A DNA stretch of 64,000 nucleotides from Xylaria sp. FL1777. Lineage: Eukaryota > Ascomycota > Sordariomycetes > Xylariales > Xylariaceae. Shown one piece after another: positions 1-12,202 of this stretch. The notes under the pieces are model-generated. The model saw only the letters and a list, made by a program, of their open reading frames with translations, was not told where the DNA came from and did not search any database. Where the stretch lies: the NCBI GenBank assembly GCA_022578965.1, contig MU400669.1, forward strand, positions 1 through 64,000, in the 5' to 3' direction. Both the position numbers and the translations under genes were made by a program. Each line of letters opens with the position of its first letter. Position 1 is the first letter of the stretch.

Positions 1-1350
1 ATGTTTGCTTAAATGTTTTTTTTTTTTTTAATGTAGTATATTTTAAAGTTAAATTTAAAAAAAAAAACTATTTAATTTTTATGTTGTTTAATAATCTTTT
101 GCATAGTTATAAACTTTATTAAGTTTTAATAATTTAAATAAATTTTAATTAGCTTTATAGTTTTTATAAAGAATAATTTTTATTTTTTAAGTGCTATAAT
201 AATTGCAAGCAGTTCTTTATTATATATAAAATATTATAATACTATGTTTTATAGTGCTTTAAAATAATAAGCTACTAAATGCCATTTTTTGTTGTTTTTT
301 AGTTGTTTTAAAACTTTTGCAATTATATTATTTAAAGCATTTATTTTTAGCTTCTTTTTTTTTTGTGAATTAAATAGTTTAACTATAAAGTTAAAAGTAA
401 CTTTTAGTTTTAGTTTTTTAAAAGCTTTTTAAGCTTCCTTTAAAATTAAAAAAGATTTTTTTTTGTATTTTTTCCTTATATATTTTATAAAGTAAAATGC
501 TATTTTTTTAAAGTCTTAAATTAACATTTAAATATAGTTTAAAAATCTTAATGCTTATTATATATTTATAATAATAACTAAATTAAATATTTTCTAATTT
601 TGTATTATGTTAATTTTTAATTATTAAATTTATATTTGTTTTAAAGTAATTGTAAATCTTAAAAAGTTGATTTTTTATGTATGCTATATATACTTTTTTA
701 TATTAAGTTATAATTCTGCTTGTTTAAATGTTTTTAATACTTAAATTACGTGTTTTTTATGTTTTTTTAATGTTTTAAAATAAATTAAAATATTATTTAA
801 GTAAATAAATATAAACTTGTTTAAAAACTTTTATAAAACTATTATTATTATATATTAAAAGCTAGCTGATATGTTTTATAGTTTTTATAGCATAACTATA
901 TATTTATATAGTTTATATATTATTTGTATAGCAGTTTTTTATTTTTTTTTTTTAGCTATTTTAATAATATAATATTTATTTAAAATATTAATTACTATAA
1001 ACTATTTTGCTTAGCTAATATTTTCTTTTATAATTACTAGCAAAATAAAAGAATATTTATTTGTAATAATAATTATATTTAATAGTTAATAGTTAATTAT
1101 TATTTGCTATATTAGTTTTTTTTTTTTATTAATTAGTTGTTTTTTATTTTTTATTTTAAGTACTAGTACTATAAGATATTTAGCAAATAACTAAAATTTT
1201 TTTAAAAATTCTTTTGCTAAATTTTTCTAAATGTATTTTTATAAAGCATTTGTTTTGTTTAAGCTTATATAGTATATTTAATAAAGCTTTAGTTAACATT
1301 TTTTCTTAATAAAAATGTAGTAATTTTATAAGCTATATTTAAGAAGTTCT
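1..1350 (-). pseudogene. A2 pol remnant: RT and RNase H (gypsy)
   Basis: Read on the minus strand, this aligns with the RT and RNase H of A1. The RT active-site segment, ancestrally of the FVYLDDILIYS type, lies near 775-820, with Asp codons changed to Asn codons (GAT to AAT). The preceding segment of the LQNAPASFQ type lies near 825-905. RNase H corresponds roughly to 80-440. Reverse transcription and RNA removal would have been its roles in cytoplasmic particles. The frame carries many TAA/TAG codons at Gln/Trp positions and cannot encode a working enzyme. The family assignment rests on the match to A1, where the domain order RT, RNase H, integrase, chromodomain is visible. Confidence 0.7.
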
Positions 1351-2683
1351 TTTTTTTCTTTTTTTTTAAATAGTTTGTAAAATTTATAATATACCTTTAG
1401 TATTTTGTTTAAGATTTCTTTTGCGATTTTTTTGATTTTTTTGCTTTATTTTTTATTTTTTTAATTAATAGTTTTTGCTTTTTATTAAATTAAAAAGTTG
1501 CTAATCTTTAGCTATAGTATTTTTAAAATAATATTATAATTAAATATATTAGCAATATTTAATATAATTTGTTTTTTATGTTTTTATATAAATATATTAA
1601 AAGGTTTAGTTTTTTTAAGTATATAACTATTATTATAGCTAGAAGTGCTTTTATTAAATTTTTTAATTTTTTAAGATTTTTGCTTATATTTTTAGAAAAT
1701 TTTATTTTGTTTTATTACTTTAAGTAAAATTATATTAGCTTATGCTTTTAAGTTAATTAAAGTGTTATATTTTTTTTTTTAATATATAAGTTTAACTTCG
1801 AATTAATTTTGCTAGTTATTACATTAAACTTTACGTAAAGCTTTAGTTTTTTTAGCTATTTGCTGTTTTTTTAGCAAGTGCTTATTTTGTTTTTTGATTT
1901 TTTTTTGTAAAATGTTTAAATACTTATTTTATTTTATATTTTAAATATTATTGTGCTTTGTTTTATTTTTGCTTTTAGTTAAGCTTTAAATTGCAGTTTT
2001 TAAGCTTTTTTGCTTTTAGCAACCATTTTTTAGTATAATTATGCTTTAATTAACTAGTAATATTTATAGCAGTTATTTTTATATTTTTTTAAAATAATGT
2101 TATAAGTACAATTAAAATTTTTTTTAAATATTGCAAATTTTTATAAATTTTTGTAATAAACTATAGTTATAACTAACTATTTTAATTTATAAAGGTTTTA
2201 TATTTTTATTTTTGCAATTTGTTTAAAAAACTAATTATTTTTTAGTTTATTAAGTAAATATTAGTAGTAATAATATACTATATAGTAATTTTATAATACT
2301 TTGTTATGTTTTAAATTTTTTAAGCGTAAAATATTATTATTGTTTTTTATTATAGTTTTATTATAGTAGTAATTTTTAGTAATTAGTTAAATTGCTAGTT
2401 TTAGTTTTTAAAACATATTAATTTTTATGCTAATTATTAGTGCTTTTTTGTTTTATTATATTTAAAGCAGTTTAAGCTATAAAAATACTTTATTTATTTT
2501 TATTAGTTCTTTTTTTGTAGTATTTTTTATAGCTTTTAATTTTATTTATTTTTGCTTTAAAGTTTTATAAGTTTTATTTTTTTAAGTTCATTTAATAATT
2601 AAATATTTTAGTAGTTTATAATTAGTTTAGTAATTATACTATTTATAGTTATAGTTTTATTTTTTTAAATATAACTTTTCTTT
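1351..2683 (-). other. A2 gag-pol linker, unresolved
   Basis: This stretch matches the region between the zinc knuckle and RT of A1 (about 4990-6330). A protease should lie here, but I could not identify an Asp-Ser/Thr-Gly motif in any copy. It is mutated AT-rich sequence with no intact frame. Confidence 0.5.
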
Positions 2684-2688
2684 AAGCT
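2684..2688. repeat. Target-site duplication AAGCT, left copy (A1)
   Basis: AAGCT directly precedes the TGTTATA start of the A1 5' LTR. The same five bases follow the 3' LTR at 10386-10390. The flanks on both sides are continuous A2 sequence. Confidence 0.9.
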
Positions 2689-3182
2689 TGTTATAAAATT
2701 AGCATAGAAGTGGCCTTTAAAGCGGCCCGATGCTTTTATATATACTGTGCACCTTTTCTTTTGCCGGCTAAAGCTAAAGTTACGTAATAATTTACTTAGC
2801 TTACTAGGCTTATAGTAATTTAAAGCTTATTAAGCTTATAGTAATCTAAAGCTTATTAAGCTTATAGTAATTTAGTGCTTATTAAACTTGCAGTAATTCA
2901 AAAAAAATTACTACTTTTTTTACTTTTTCTTTGTTTATATAATTATATACTTTTTATATTTAGTTATTTATTTAGTTTTAGTTTTTTAGCTATTAATTTT
3001 TTATAATTACTAAGCACTAATATATTTATTACTTTTAATCTTTTAAAACTTTTATTAATGCATAGTAATAAAAGTACTTTAAAAACCTCTTTAATAAACC
3101 ACTATTAAAAATTCTATTATTATTTGCAAATTAAAACTCTAAAAGCAAACCTATTATATTAATATATAATAAGTCTGTTATA
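2689..3182 (+). repeat. A1 5' LTR (494 bp)
   Basis: It begins TGTTATAAAATTAGC and ends GTTATA (ancestral TG...CA, with the CA mutated). It matches the 3' LTR at 9892-10385 over its whole length. The 5' third keeps more G and C than the 3' LTR does, whereas the distal part is more mutated than the 3' LTR, so mutation is patchy. Confidence 0.9.
2799..2902 (+). repeat. Four 26-bp tandem units in the A1 LTR
   Basis: Four units start at 2799, 2825, 2851 and 2877 with the core GCTTATTAAGCTTATAGTAA and minor substitutions. The LTR of A2 (12203-12670) is 26 bp shorter and has one unit fewer. Being in the upstream half of the LTR, they could be enhancer-like repeats; that role is inferred. Confidence 0.85.
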
Positions 3183-3859
3183 CTTTAATAGCTTTTTAAT
3201 TAATAAAACTTAATATATAAAAATAAATATTAGTATAAAAAATTAAATAATAAACAATTTATAAAACAAACTTTTAAAAGTATACTAAAAAAATATTCGA
3301 AAAACAAAAATGCTAAATAGTATTACATAAGTAAACCTTATTTAATAACTAATAAAACTAGATTTAAATTATATTACTAAAAATAAAAAATCAAAAATTA
3401 AGTTTAAAAATCTTAAAAACTTTTAGAACTAGCAATATATTAAAACAACAAACCTTAGCATTTTTATTAGCTATCTTTATTAAAAAAAAGGCAATAATAC
3501 AAAAAAAAAAATTAAGCAATAGCAATAAAAAAGAACTAATGTTAATGCTAGTACTATAAAGCAAACTAGTTGTTTTAACTTAAAAAATAGCTTAAATACT
3601 AAACGTTATAACTTTTAAACTAGCATAAATATTAGCTATAATAATTAAAGCAGTAATAATAACTGCTATTATAACAATAAATCAAAGTTTTAAACAAGTA
3701 ATTATATTATAACTAATATTAATATTACTACTAGCAAACTTAATGCCTACTTTTATTATTATTATACTTAAAATAATAACTTAAAATAAAAAACCTAACT
3801 TTTTACTACTATTATTACTTTTATTATTAAAATTATTTATAATATTAAAAATGCTAAAC
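3183..3859 (+). other. A1 leader and N-terminal gag region
   Basis: Sequence between the 5' LTR and the recognisable gag domain. From about 3600 it is rich in AAT/TAT codons (Asn/Tyr or Ser/Gln low complexity), probably the divergent N-terminus of Gag. No start codon could be chosen and no tRNA primer-binding site is obvious. Confidence 0.5.
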
Positions 3860-4630
3860 ATTAAAAATTTTAAACTTATTGCTTTAAAGCCCTATAATAA
3901 ATCTATAAATATAAAAGCCTTTTTAATTTATATTAAACTTTATTTAAAATAGCACTTTATTATTATTACAAAAAAAAACCAAAAAATAATAACTATTTTA
4001 TAATTTTTATTAAAAAAAATACTAAAATAGTTTTAATTTATTTTAAAAGATTTTTTAAAAGCTAATAAGTTAATTAACCTTAAGCTAAAAACAAAAAAGA
4101 TTTTTAAAAATTATATTAAGTTTAAAAATTAAATAAAAGCATTATTTAAAAATACTTAAAAAGCAAAACATGCAAAAAAAGCATTTTACTACTTAAAACA
4201 AACAAAAGCAGTAGTAAATTACGCTATAAAGTTTAAATAATTAGCAATAATCTTAAAATTACTTAAGCTTGCACTATTTTACTTATTTTATAATAAACTT
4301 AAAACTTAAGTTTAAAACAAACTATACAAAATAAATAAACTAGCAAAAATTAATATATATATTAATATAGCTATTATAATTAATTAATAATTATTTAACT
4401 AGTACTTTAAAACTAAAAAAACTAAAAAAAACAAAAAAAAAAATATTTAAAAAAATATTAAACAAAGATTTAAGCAAATTAATAAAGTTTAAAAATAACA
4501 ACCTTAAAATATATTTAAAGTTAAATGTTATAATTATAAAAAAAAAAAACACTTTTAAAAATAATGCTAATTTAAAAAAAAAAACAAAAAAAAAAGCTAT
4601 AAAAAAGAAAAAATTTTTTAACTTAAAAAA
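3860..4630 (+). pseudogene. A1 gag remnant (Retrotrans_gag domain and zinc knuckle)
   Basis: Gag packages the element RNA into particles. Read from 3881, the frame follows the fungal gypsy gag pattern: a LKPYNKS segment, a helical domain, then the LKQTKAVVNYAIKFKQLA segment near 4190-4250 that corresponds to the conserved LKQxGSASEYATxFxQLA stretch. A CCHC zinc knuckle lies in the same frame at 4526-4567 with spacing C-x2-C-x4-H-x4-C. Its second Cys reads TAT (ancestral TGT), and the intervening Gln codons are TAA. Copy A4 keeps that Cys as TGT. The frame is broken by many TAA codons. The start is not determined. Confidence 0.75.
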
Positions 4631-6199
4631 AAAATACAAGTTATAAAAGTTTAAAACAACAAAAAACAATAAAGTAATTTAAAAAATATGTTTTTAAAGC
4701 AAAAGTATAAAATTATTATTTTAAGTTAAAATAAAAATATTACATTAAATAAAACTAAATGCTTTATTTATATAAGTTAAAATAAATAAACATGCAAATA
4801 TTATTTAAAAGCTTTATAGTTATTAAAACAAATTGCAAAAAAATATATCTGCTATATAAACAATTAAAGTTATTTAATATATAACCTAAAAAAATGGTTT
4901 AATTAAAAGTAGCAAATAATAAAAAATAATAAGTTAATATAGTTAGCAAACTTATAAAACTACAAAAACTTTAAACTATTAAAGCTTAAAATATAGCTTA
5001 AAAAAAAGTTATATTTAAAAAAACAAAACTATAATTATAAATAGTATAATTACTAAACTAATTATAAACTATTAAAATATTTAGTTGCTAAATAAACCTA
5101 AAAAAATAAAACTTATAAAACTTTAAAGCAAAAACAAATAAAATTAAAAGCTATAAAAAACACTACAAAAAAAGAACTAATAAAAATAAATAAAGTATTT
5201 TTATAGCTTAAATTGCTTTAAATATAATAAAACAAAAAAGTACTAATAGTTAGCATAAAAACTAATATGTTTTAAAAACTAAAGCTAGCAATTTAACTAA
5301 TTACTAAAAGTTATTACTATAATAAAACTATAATAAAAAACAATAATAATATTTTATGTTTAAAAGATTTAAAATATAATAAAATACTATAAAATTACTA
5401 TATAATATATTATTGCTATTAATACTTATTTAATAAATTAAAAAATAATTAGTTTTTTAAATAAATTACAAAAACAAAAATATAAAACCTTTACGAATTA
5501 AAGTAGTTAGTTATAACTATAGTTTATTATAAAGATTTATAAAAATTTATAACATTTAAAAAAAATTTTAACTATATTTATAACACTATTTTAAAGAAAT
5601 ATAAAAATAACTGCTATAAATATTACTAGTTAATTAAAGCATAATTATATTAAAAAATAATTACTAAAAGCAAAAAAGCTTAAAAACTATAATTTAAAGT
5701 TTAATTAAAAGCAAAAATAAAATAAAGCGCAATAACATTTAAAATATAAAATAAAATAAGCATTTAAACATTTTATAAAGAAAAATCAAAAAACAAAATA
5801 AGCATTTGCTAAAAAAGCAGCAAATAGCTAAAAAAACTAAAGCTTTACATAAAGTTTAATATAATAACTAGCAAAACTAATTTAAAGTTAAATTTATATA
5901 TTAAAAAAAAAAGTATAATATTTTAATTAACTTAAAAGCATAAGCTAACATAATTTTACTTAAAGTAATAAAACAAAATAAAATTCTTTAAAAATATAAG
6001 CAAAAATCCTAAAAAATTAAAAAATTTAATAAAAGTACTTTTAGCTATAATAATAGTTATATACTTAAAAAAACTAAACCTTTTAATATATTTATATAAA
6101 AATACAAAAAATAAATTATATTAAATATTGCTAATATATTTAATTATAATATTATTTTAAAAATATTATAACTAAAGATTAGTAATTTTTTAATTTAAT
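4631..6199 (+). other. A1 region between zinc knuckle and RT
   Basis: About 1.6 kb of mutated coding-like sequence present in all A copies. It should hold the protease and the linker to RT, but no protease motif can be read with confidence. Confidence 0.5.
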
Positions 6200-9100
6200 A
6201 AAAAGCAAAAACTATTAATTAAAAAAGTAAAAAATAAAGCAAAAAAATTAGAAAAATTACAAAAAAAATTCTAAACGAAATACCAAAAGTATATTACAAA
6301 TTTTATAAACTATTTAAAAAAAAAAAAAAAAAAGAACTTTTTAAACATAGCTTATAAAATTATTATATCTTTATTAAAGAAAAATATTAACTAAAGCTTT
6401 ATTAAATATATTATATAAGCTTAAACAAAACAAACGCCTTATAGAAATATATTTAGAAAAATCTAGCAAAAAGATTTTTAAGAAAATCTTAGTTATTTGC
6501 TAAATATCCTATAGTATTAATACTTAAAATAAAAAATAAAAAACAACTAATTAATAAAGAAAAAAAACCAATATAACAAATAATAATTAATTATTAATTA
6601 TTAAACGTAATTACTATTATAAATAAATACCTTTTTATTTTACTAGTAACTATAAAAAAAAATATTAGCTAAGCAAAATAGTTTATAATAGTTAATATTT
6701 TAAATAAATATTATACTATTAAAATAGCTAAAGAAAAAAAATAAAAAACTATTATATAAATAGTATATAAACTATATAAGTATATAATTATGCTATAAAA
6801 ACTATAAAATGCACTAGCTAGCTTTTAATATATAATAATAATAATTTTATAGAAGTTTTTAAACAAGTTTATGTTTATTTATTTAAATAATATTTTAATT
6901 TACTTTAAAACACTAGAAAAACACAAAAAACACATAATTTAAGTGTTAAAAACACTTAAATAAGCAAAATTACAACTTAATATAAAAAAGTATATATAAT
7001 ATATATAAAAAATTAACTTTTTAAAATTTATAATTACTTTAAAACAAATATAGATTTAATAGTTAAAAATTAACACAATATAAAACTAAAAAATATTTAA
7101 CTTAGTTATTATTATAAATATACAATAAGCATTAAGATTTTTAAATTATATTTAAATATTAATCTAAAACTTTAAAAAAATAGCATTTTACTTTATAAAG
7201 TATATAAGAAAAAAATATAAAAAAAAATCTTTTTTAATTTTAAAGAAAGCTTAAAAGGCTTTTAAAGAATTAAAACTAAAAGTTATTTTTAACCTTATAG
7301 TTAAACTACTTAATTTACAGAAAAAAAAAAAGCTAAAAATAAATACTTTAAATAATATAATTGCAAAAGTTTTAAAATAACTAAAAAACAACAAAAAATA
7401 GCATTTAGTAGTTTATTACTTTAAAGCATTATAAAATGTAATATTATAATACTTTATATATAACAAAAAACTATTTATAATTATTATAGCACTTAAAAAG
7501 TAAAAACTGTTTTTTATAAAAACTATAAAGCTAATTAAAATTTATTTAAATTATTAAAACCTAACAAAATTTATAACTACATAAAAAATTACTAAACAAC
7601 ATAAAAATTAAATAGTTTTTTTTTTTAAGTTTAACTTTAAAATATGTTATATTAAAGAAAAAAAAAATATTTAAGCAAACATATTTAGTTAATAAAATCA
7701 GAAAAAATTTAAAGTTTTAAAAAAAAACATTTAAGTATTATATTCTTAAAAAAATAAAAGCTTAAAAATTAAAGTTATACTTAAGAACTTTACAGATATA
7801 TAGCTATAATAAGCTTATAACTTAAAAAAGTTAACATAACTATAAAAACATAAAAAATTAAAAAATAATAAGCTAATATATAAACATAAGGTCTACTTAC
7901 TAAAATCTTTATAAAACAAGTTTATTAAGAAATTTTATAAATATTTATTATATAAATACTAAAAAATAACAAAAATAGTTTAACAATTATAAAAAAAGTA
8001 TGATTTTTTAAAACTATAAAACATAGTTAAATCTATTATAAAAAAGTACAACATTTATAATAAAGCTAAAGTAGCTTAACATAAGCCTTATAAATTACTA
8101 TAACTTATATAAATACTTAAATAAACATAGCATACTATTGCTTAAAATTTTATTATAGCACTATTTCTATTAACTAATTTAGTTATAAAAGTATAATACA
8201 ATAAAATATAAGTTATTATTAATAAACTTACTAAATATGCTTACTTTTTACTGTTTAAAAAAAATATAACAGCTAAATAACTTATATATATCTTTATATA
8301 CTAATATTTAAATAAGTATAAACTACTAAAAAAAATTGTTTTAAACTAAAATAAATTGTTTACTTTTAAATTTAAAACTAGTTTTTTTAAACTTATTAGT
8401 ATTAAACTAAAGTTTTTAACTGCTTATTACTTATAAACAAATAAATAAACAAAAAAACTAAACTAAATATTAAAACAATATTTATAGAATTATATTAACT
8501 ATTAATAAAACAATTAAGTAAAACTATTATTAATAGCACAGATTTTATATAATATATTAATAAACAAAAATATAAATATATTTTTATATAAAGCTGTTTA
8601 TAAATAGCAAGCAATTATTAAAAAACAAAAAAAAACATTAATAAAAGTATTTGTTATTTTAACTATAGCACTTTAAGCAAAAACTATTATAACAAAAATT
8701 AAAATGCTATAAGCTAAACTATAATTATGCTTTTAATTTTTATAATAATAAATATTAATATACTATAACAAAAAACAAACTAAAGAACTAACTTTTAAAA
8801 AAAAAAACAAAGTTTATTTGCTATAATAAAAATAAAACGCAAACATTAATATTTCTTAAATTAAAACAAAACAACTAAGTAACAAATTAAAATTTAAAAA
8901 ACTTAATCTTTTTAAAATTAAAGAAGTTATTTTACTTACTAACTATAAACTATTATTACTAAAAAATATATAAATCTACTTTATTTTTTATATTTTTTTA
9001 CTAGAACTAGCACTTATTAAAACATTTATTAAAATATAACTAAAAATAAAAACAAATTAAAACGTTTATAAAGTTAAAAATATACTAAATTTCCGTTAAA

Positions 9101-9290
9101 ACAATAATAATCTAAAGTATTTTATTAAATAAAAAAAATACTTATATGCTAATAATACTTAAAAACTTAAAAAACACCTAAAAACTGCTAAAATAATTAT
9201 AAGTTAGTTTTATTACTAATACTTTAATTGCTTAAAACTAGAAAAAAAAAGTTAACTTTAAAAAAAACGCCTAAAAAATTCTAATTAAAC
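6200..9290 (+). pseudogene. A1 pol remnant: RT, RNase H, integrase, chromodomain
   Basis: Frame 1 from about 6400 shows fungal chromovirus pol. The RT finger region lies at about 6400-6700. The LQNALASFQYIINNIL segment lies near 6800-6850, and the catalytic Y-L-D-D at 6880-6891 now reads Y-L-N-N. RNase H is at about 7240-7650. The integrase core at about 8060-8640 has the YHPQTDGQTERLNQ-type segment near 8420-8470, and a chromodomain (ILDFR...FIKWKxYxxxDNTWEP type) lies at about 9082-9230. RT and chromodomain stay in one frame over 2.2 kb, so substitutions rather than indels killed it. The chromodomain would have steered integration to marked chromatin. Dozens of TAA/TAG codons make it non-functional. 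Confidence 0.85.
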
Positions 9291-9891
9291 TTAAATAAAA
9301 TAGCTTATGTTGCTTTAGCTTGCTTTTTTTATTGTTTTTGCTTTTTTGCTAGCACTTTTTGTTTTTTTTTAATGCGCTTTATTTTGTTTAATTTATTTAA
9401 GAACTAAAGCTTTTGCTAAACTATTTTAATACTTTTTGCTTTTAAAAAACGTTTTTATGTATAAAGCTAAGCTAACTTGCTTAAAACAAAATTAAAGCTA
9501 TTTTAAGCTTGTTTTAATTTTTTTTAAACTAAAAGTAGCTATTGCTTTGCTTGCTTTTTTTTTTTTTTAAAACAACAATGTTTAAAAACTATATTATTAA
9601 TTAAATTAATTAAAACTTTTAATCTATTGCAAAAGTAACTAGCATATATATATTTAAAACAACAAAACATATTATCTGTTATTTTGCATATTAATAATTA
9701 ATTAAAGCAGCAGAAATAAAACATAACTTTATAACTAGTAAAATTAATAAAAAAAGCAAAAACAAATCTTTGCTTTGTTTTAAATAAGCAGTTAGTTTTT
9801 TTAATGCGCTTTAATATGATAACATATAAAAAAAAAAAAAGAATACTTACGGAAAATTATTAAGACAATAATTCTAAAAAAAAAGAAATAA
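9291..9891 (+). other. A1 3' untranslated region
   Basis: Low-complexity sequence between the chromodomain and the 3' LTR, with runs of T and TTTTGCTT motifs. It differs completely from the corresponding region of A4 (about 44570-45186), although the pol regions match. Confidence 0.6.
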
Positions 9892-10385
9892 TGTTATAAA
9901 ATTAGCATAAAGGTAGCTTTTAAAGCAGCTTAATGCTTTTATATATATTATGCACCTTTTTTTTTACTAGCTAAAGCTAAAGTTATATAATAACTTACTT
10001 AGCTTATTAAACTTACAATAATTTAAAACTTACTAAGCTTATAGTAATTTAAAGCTTATTAAGCTTATAATAATTTAGTGCTTATTAAACTTGCAGTAAT
10101 CTAAAAAAAGTTACTACTTTTTTTACCTTTTTTTTGTTTATATAATTATATATTTCCTATATTTAATTATTTACTTAGTTTTAGTTTTTTAGCTATTAAT
10201 TTTTTATAACTACTAAGCACTAATATATTCATTACTTTTAATTCCTTAAGACCTCTATTAATACATAGTAGTAAAAGTACTCCAAAAATCTCCCTAATAG
10301 ACCACCGTTAAGGATTCTATTATTACTTGCAAATTAAGACCCTAAAAGCAAACCTGTTATATTAATATATAACAAGTCCGTTATA
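9892..10385 (+). repeat. A1 3' LTR (494 bp)
   Basis: It starts TGTTATAAAATTAGC and ends CCGTTATA, directly before the AAGCT duplication. The distal half (about 10240-10385) retains more C and G than the 5' LTR, for example CTCCAAAAATCTCCC. Confidence 0.9.
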
Positions 10386-10390
10386 AAGCT
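10386..10390. repeat. Target-site duplication AAGCT, right copy (A1)
   Basis: It repeats the five bases at 2684-2688. A2 sequence resumes immediately after it. Confidence 0.9.
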
Positions 10391-10749
10391 ACATTTTAAG
10401 CTTTAATAGTTTAAAGTTTTTATAGTTTTATAAGTTTGCTAATTATATTAATTTATTACTTTTTATTATTTGCTACTTTTAATTAGATTATTTTTTTAAA
10501 TTATATATTAAATAACTTTAATTGTTTATATAGCAAATATATTTTTTTATAATTTATTTTAATAACTATAAAGCTTTTAAATAATATTTATATGCTTGTT
10601 TATTTTAATTTATATAAATAAAGCATTTAGATTTATTTAGTATAGTACTTTTATTTTAACTTAAAATAGCAATTTTATACTTTTGCTTTAAAAATGTATT
10701 TTTTAAATTGCTTTGTTGTTTTTTATTGTTTTAAATTTTTATAATTTGT

Positions 10750-11560
10750 ACTTTTTTTTTAAGTTAAAAAATCTTTTTCTTTTTATAGCTTTTTTTTTTA
10801 TTCTTTTTTTTAAATTAGCATTATTTTTAAAAGTGTTTTTTTTTTTTATAATTATAACATTTAACTTTAAACATATTTTAAAATTATTATTTCCAAACTT
10901 TATTAATTTGCTTAAACCTTTGTTTAATACTTTTTTAAGTATTTTTTTTTTTGTTTTTTTTAGTTTTTTTAATCTTAAAATACTAGTTAAATAATTATTA
11001 ATTAATTATAATAGCTATATTAATATATATATTAATTTTTGCTAGTTTATTTATTTTATATAGTTTGTTTTAAACTTAAGTTTTAAGTTTACTATAAAAT
11101 AAATAAAATAATGCAAGCTTAAGCAATCTTAAAATTGCTATTAATTGTTTAAATTTTATAGCATAATTTACTGCTACTTTTGTTTATTTTAAGCAATAAA
11201 ATGCTTTTTTTGCGTGTTTTGCTTTTTAAGTGTTTTTAAATAATACTTTTATTTAATTTTTAAACTTAACGTAATTTTTAAAAATTTTTTTTGTTTTTAG
11301 CTTAAAGTTAGTTAACTTGTTAGCTTTTAAAAAATTTTTTAAAATAAATTAAAACCATTTTAATACTTTTTTTAATAAGAATTATAAAATAGTTATTACT
11401 TTTTAGTTTTTTTTTATAATAATAATAAAGTGCTATTTTAAATAAAGTTTAATATAAATTAAAAAAGCTTTTATATTTATAAATTTATTATAAAGCTTTA
11501 AAGCAATAAGTTTAAAACTTTTAATGTTTAGCATTTTTAATATTATAAATAATTTTAATA
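10750..11560 (-). pseudogene. A2 gag remnant (gypsy)
   Basis: The minus-strand counterpart of A1 gag. The zinc-knuckle segment lies near 10820-10868, and the helical gag domain runs up to about 11520. Plus-strand open frames here code only Phe/Leu/Ile-rich polypeptides and are antisense shadows of the Lys/Asn-rich gag, because RIP removes G and C from both strands. The frame is interrupted by TAA/TAG codons. Assignment is by match to A1. Confidence 0.65.
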
Positions 11561-12202
11561 ATAATAGTAATAATAATAATAAAAAGTTAAGTTTTTTATT
11601 TTAAGTTATTATTTTAAGTATAATAATAATAAAAATAAGCATTAAGTTTATTAATAATAGTATTAATATTAGTTATAGCATAATTATTTATTTAAAACTT
11701 TAATTTGTTATTATAATAGCAGTTATTATTGCTGCTTTAATTATTATAACTAATATTTATGCTAGTTTAAAAGTTATAATACTTAATATTTAAGCTGTTT
11801 TTTAAGTTAAAATAACTAGTTTGCTTTATAGCACTAGTATTAACGTTAGTTCTTTTTTACTATTATTATTTAACTTTTTTTTTTTTACTACTGCTTTTTC
11901 TTTAATAAAAATAACTAATAAAAGTGCTAAAGTTTATTGTTTTAATACATTATTAATTTTAAAAGTCTTTAAAATTTTTAAACTTAATTTTTAACTTTTT
12001 ATTTTTAGTAATATAACTTAGATTTAGTTTTATTAATTATTAGGTAAAGTTTACTTATATAATGCTATTTAGCATTTTTGTTTTTTAAATATTTCTTTAG
12101 TATATTTTTAAAAGTTTATTTTATAAATTATTTATTATTTAACTTTTTATACTAGTATTTATTTTTATATGTTAAGTTTTATTAATTAAAAAGCTATTAA
12201 AA

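Larger units (their letters stand above)
1..2683 (-). mobile_element. Gypsy A2, left part (minus strand, interrupted)
   Basis: This is the reverse complement of the middle and 3' part of the A-family gypsy element. Position 1 corresponds to about position 7682 of copy A1, and 2683 to about 4990. The RNase H, RT and pre-RT regions are recognisable, but all frames are broken by RIP-type stops. The other part of A2 lies at 10386-12670, and the two rejoin exactly when A1 and one AAGCT duplication are removed. The 3' end of A2, including its 3' LTR and integrase, lies to the left of the window. Confidence 0.85.
2689..10385 (+). mobile_element. Gypsy A1, complete RIP-mutated Ty3/gypsy chromovirus
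   Basis: A 7697-bp LTR retrotransposon with two 494-bp LTRs, a 5-bp target duplication (AAGCT) and, in order, gag with zinc knuckle, RT, RNase H, integrase and a C-terminal chromodomain. That order is diagnostic of Ty3/gypsy chromoviruses. It is inserted in the older minus-strand copy A2 of the same family, so it is younger than A2. Both gag and pol carry many TAA/TAG codons at conserved Gln/Trp sites and GAT-to-AAT changes, so it is inactive. It serves as the reference copy for A2, A3 and A4. Confidence 0.92.

Noticed and set aside
4391..4669. Phe/Ile/Leu-rich open frames recurring at 4391-4669 (-), 10713-10994 (+) and 39694-39972 (-) as a conserved membrane protein
   Set aside because: All three are the antisense of the gag zinc-knuckle region in A1, A2 and A4. 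The hydrophobic look comes from complementing Lys/Asn-rich codons, and RIP removes stops from that strand.
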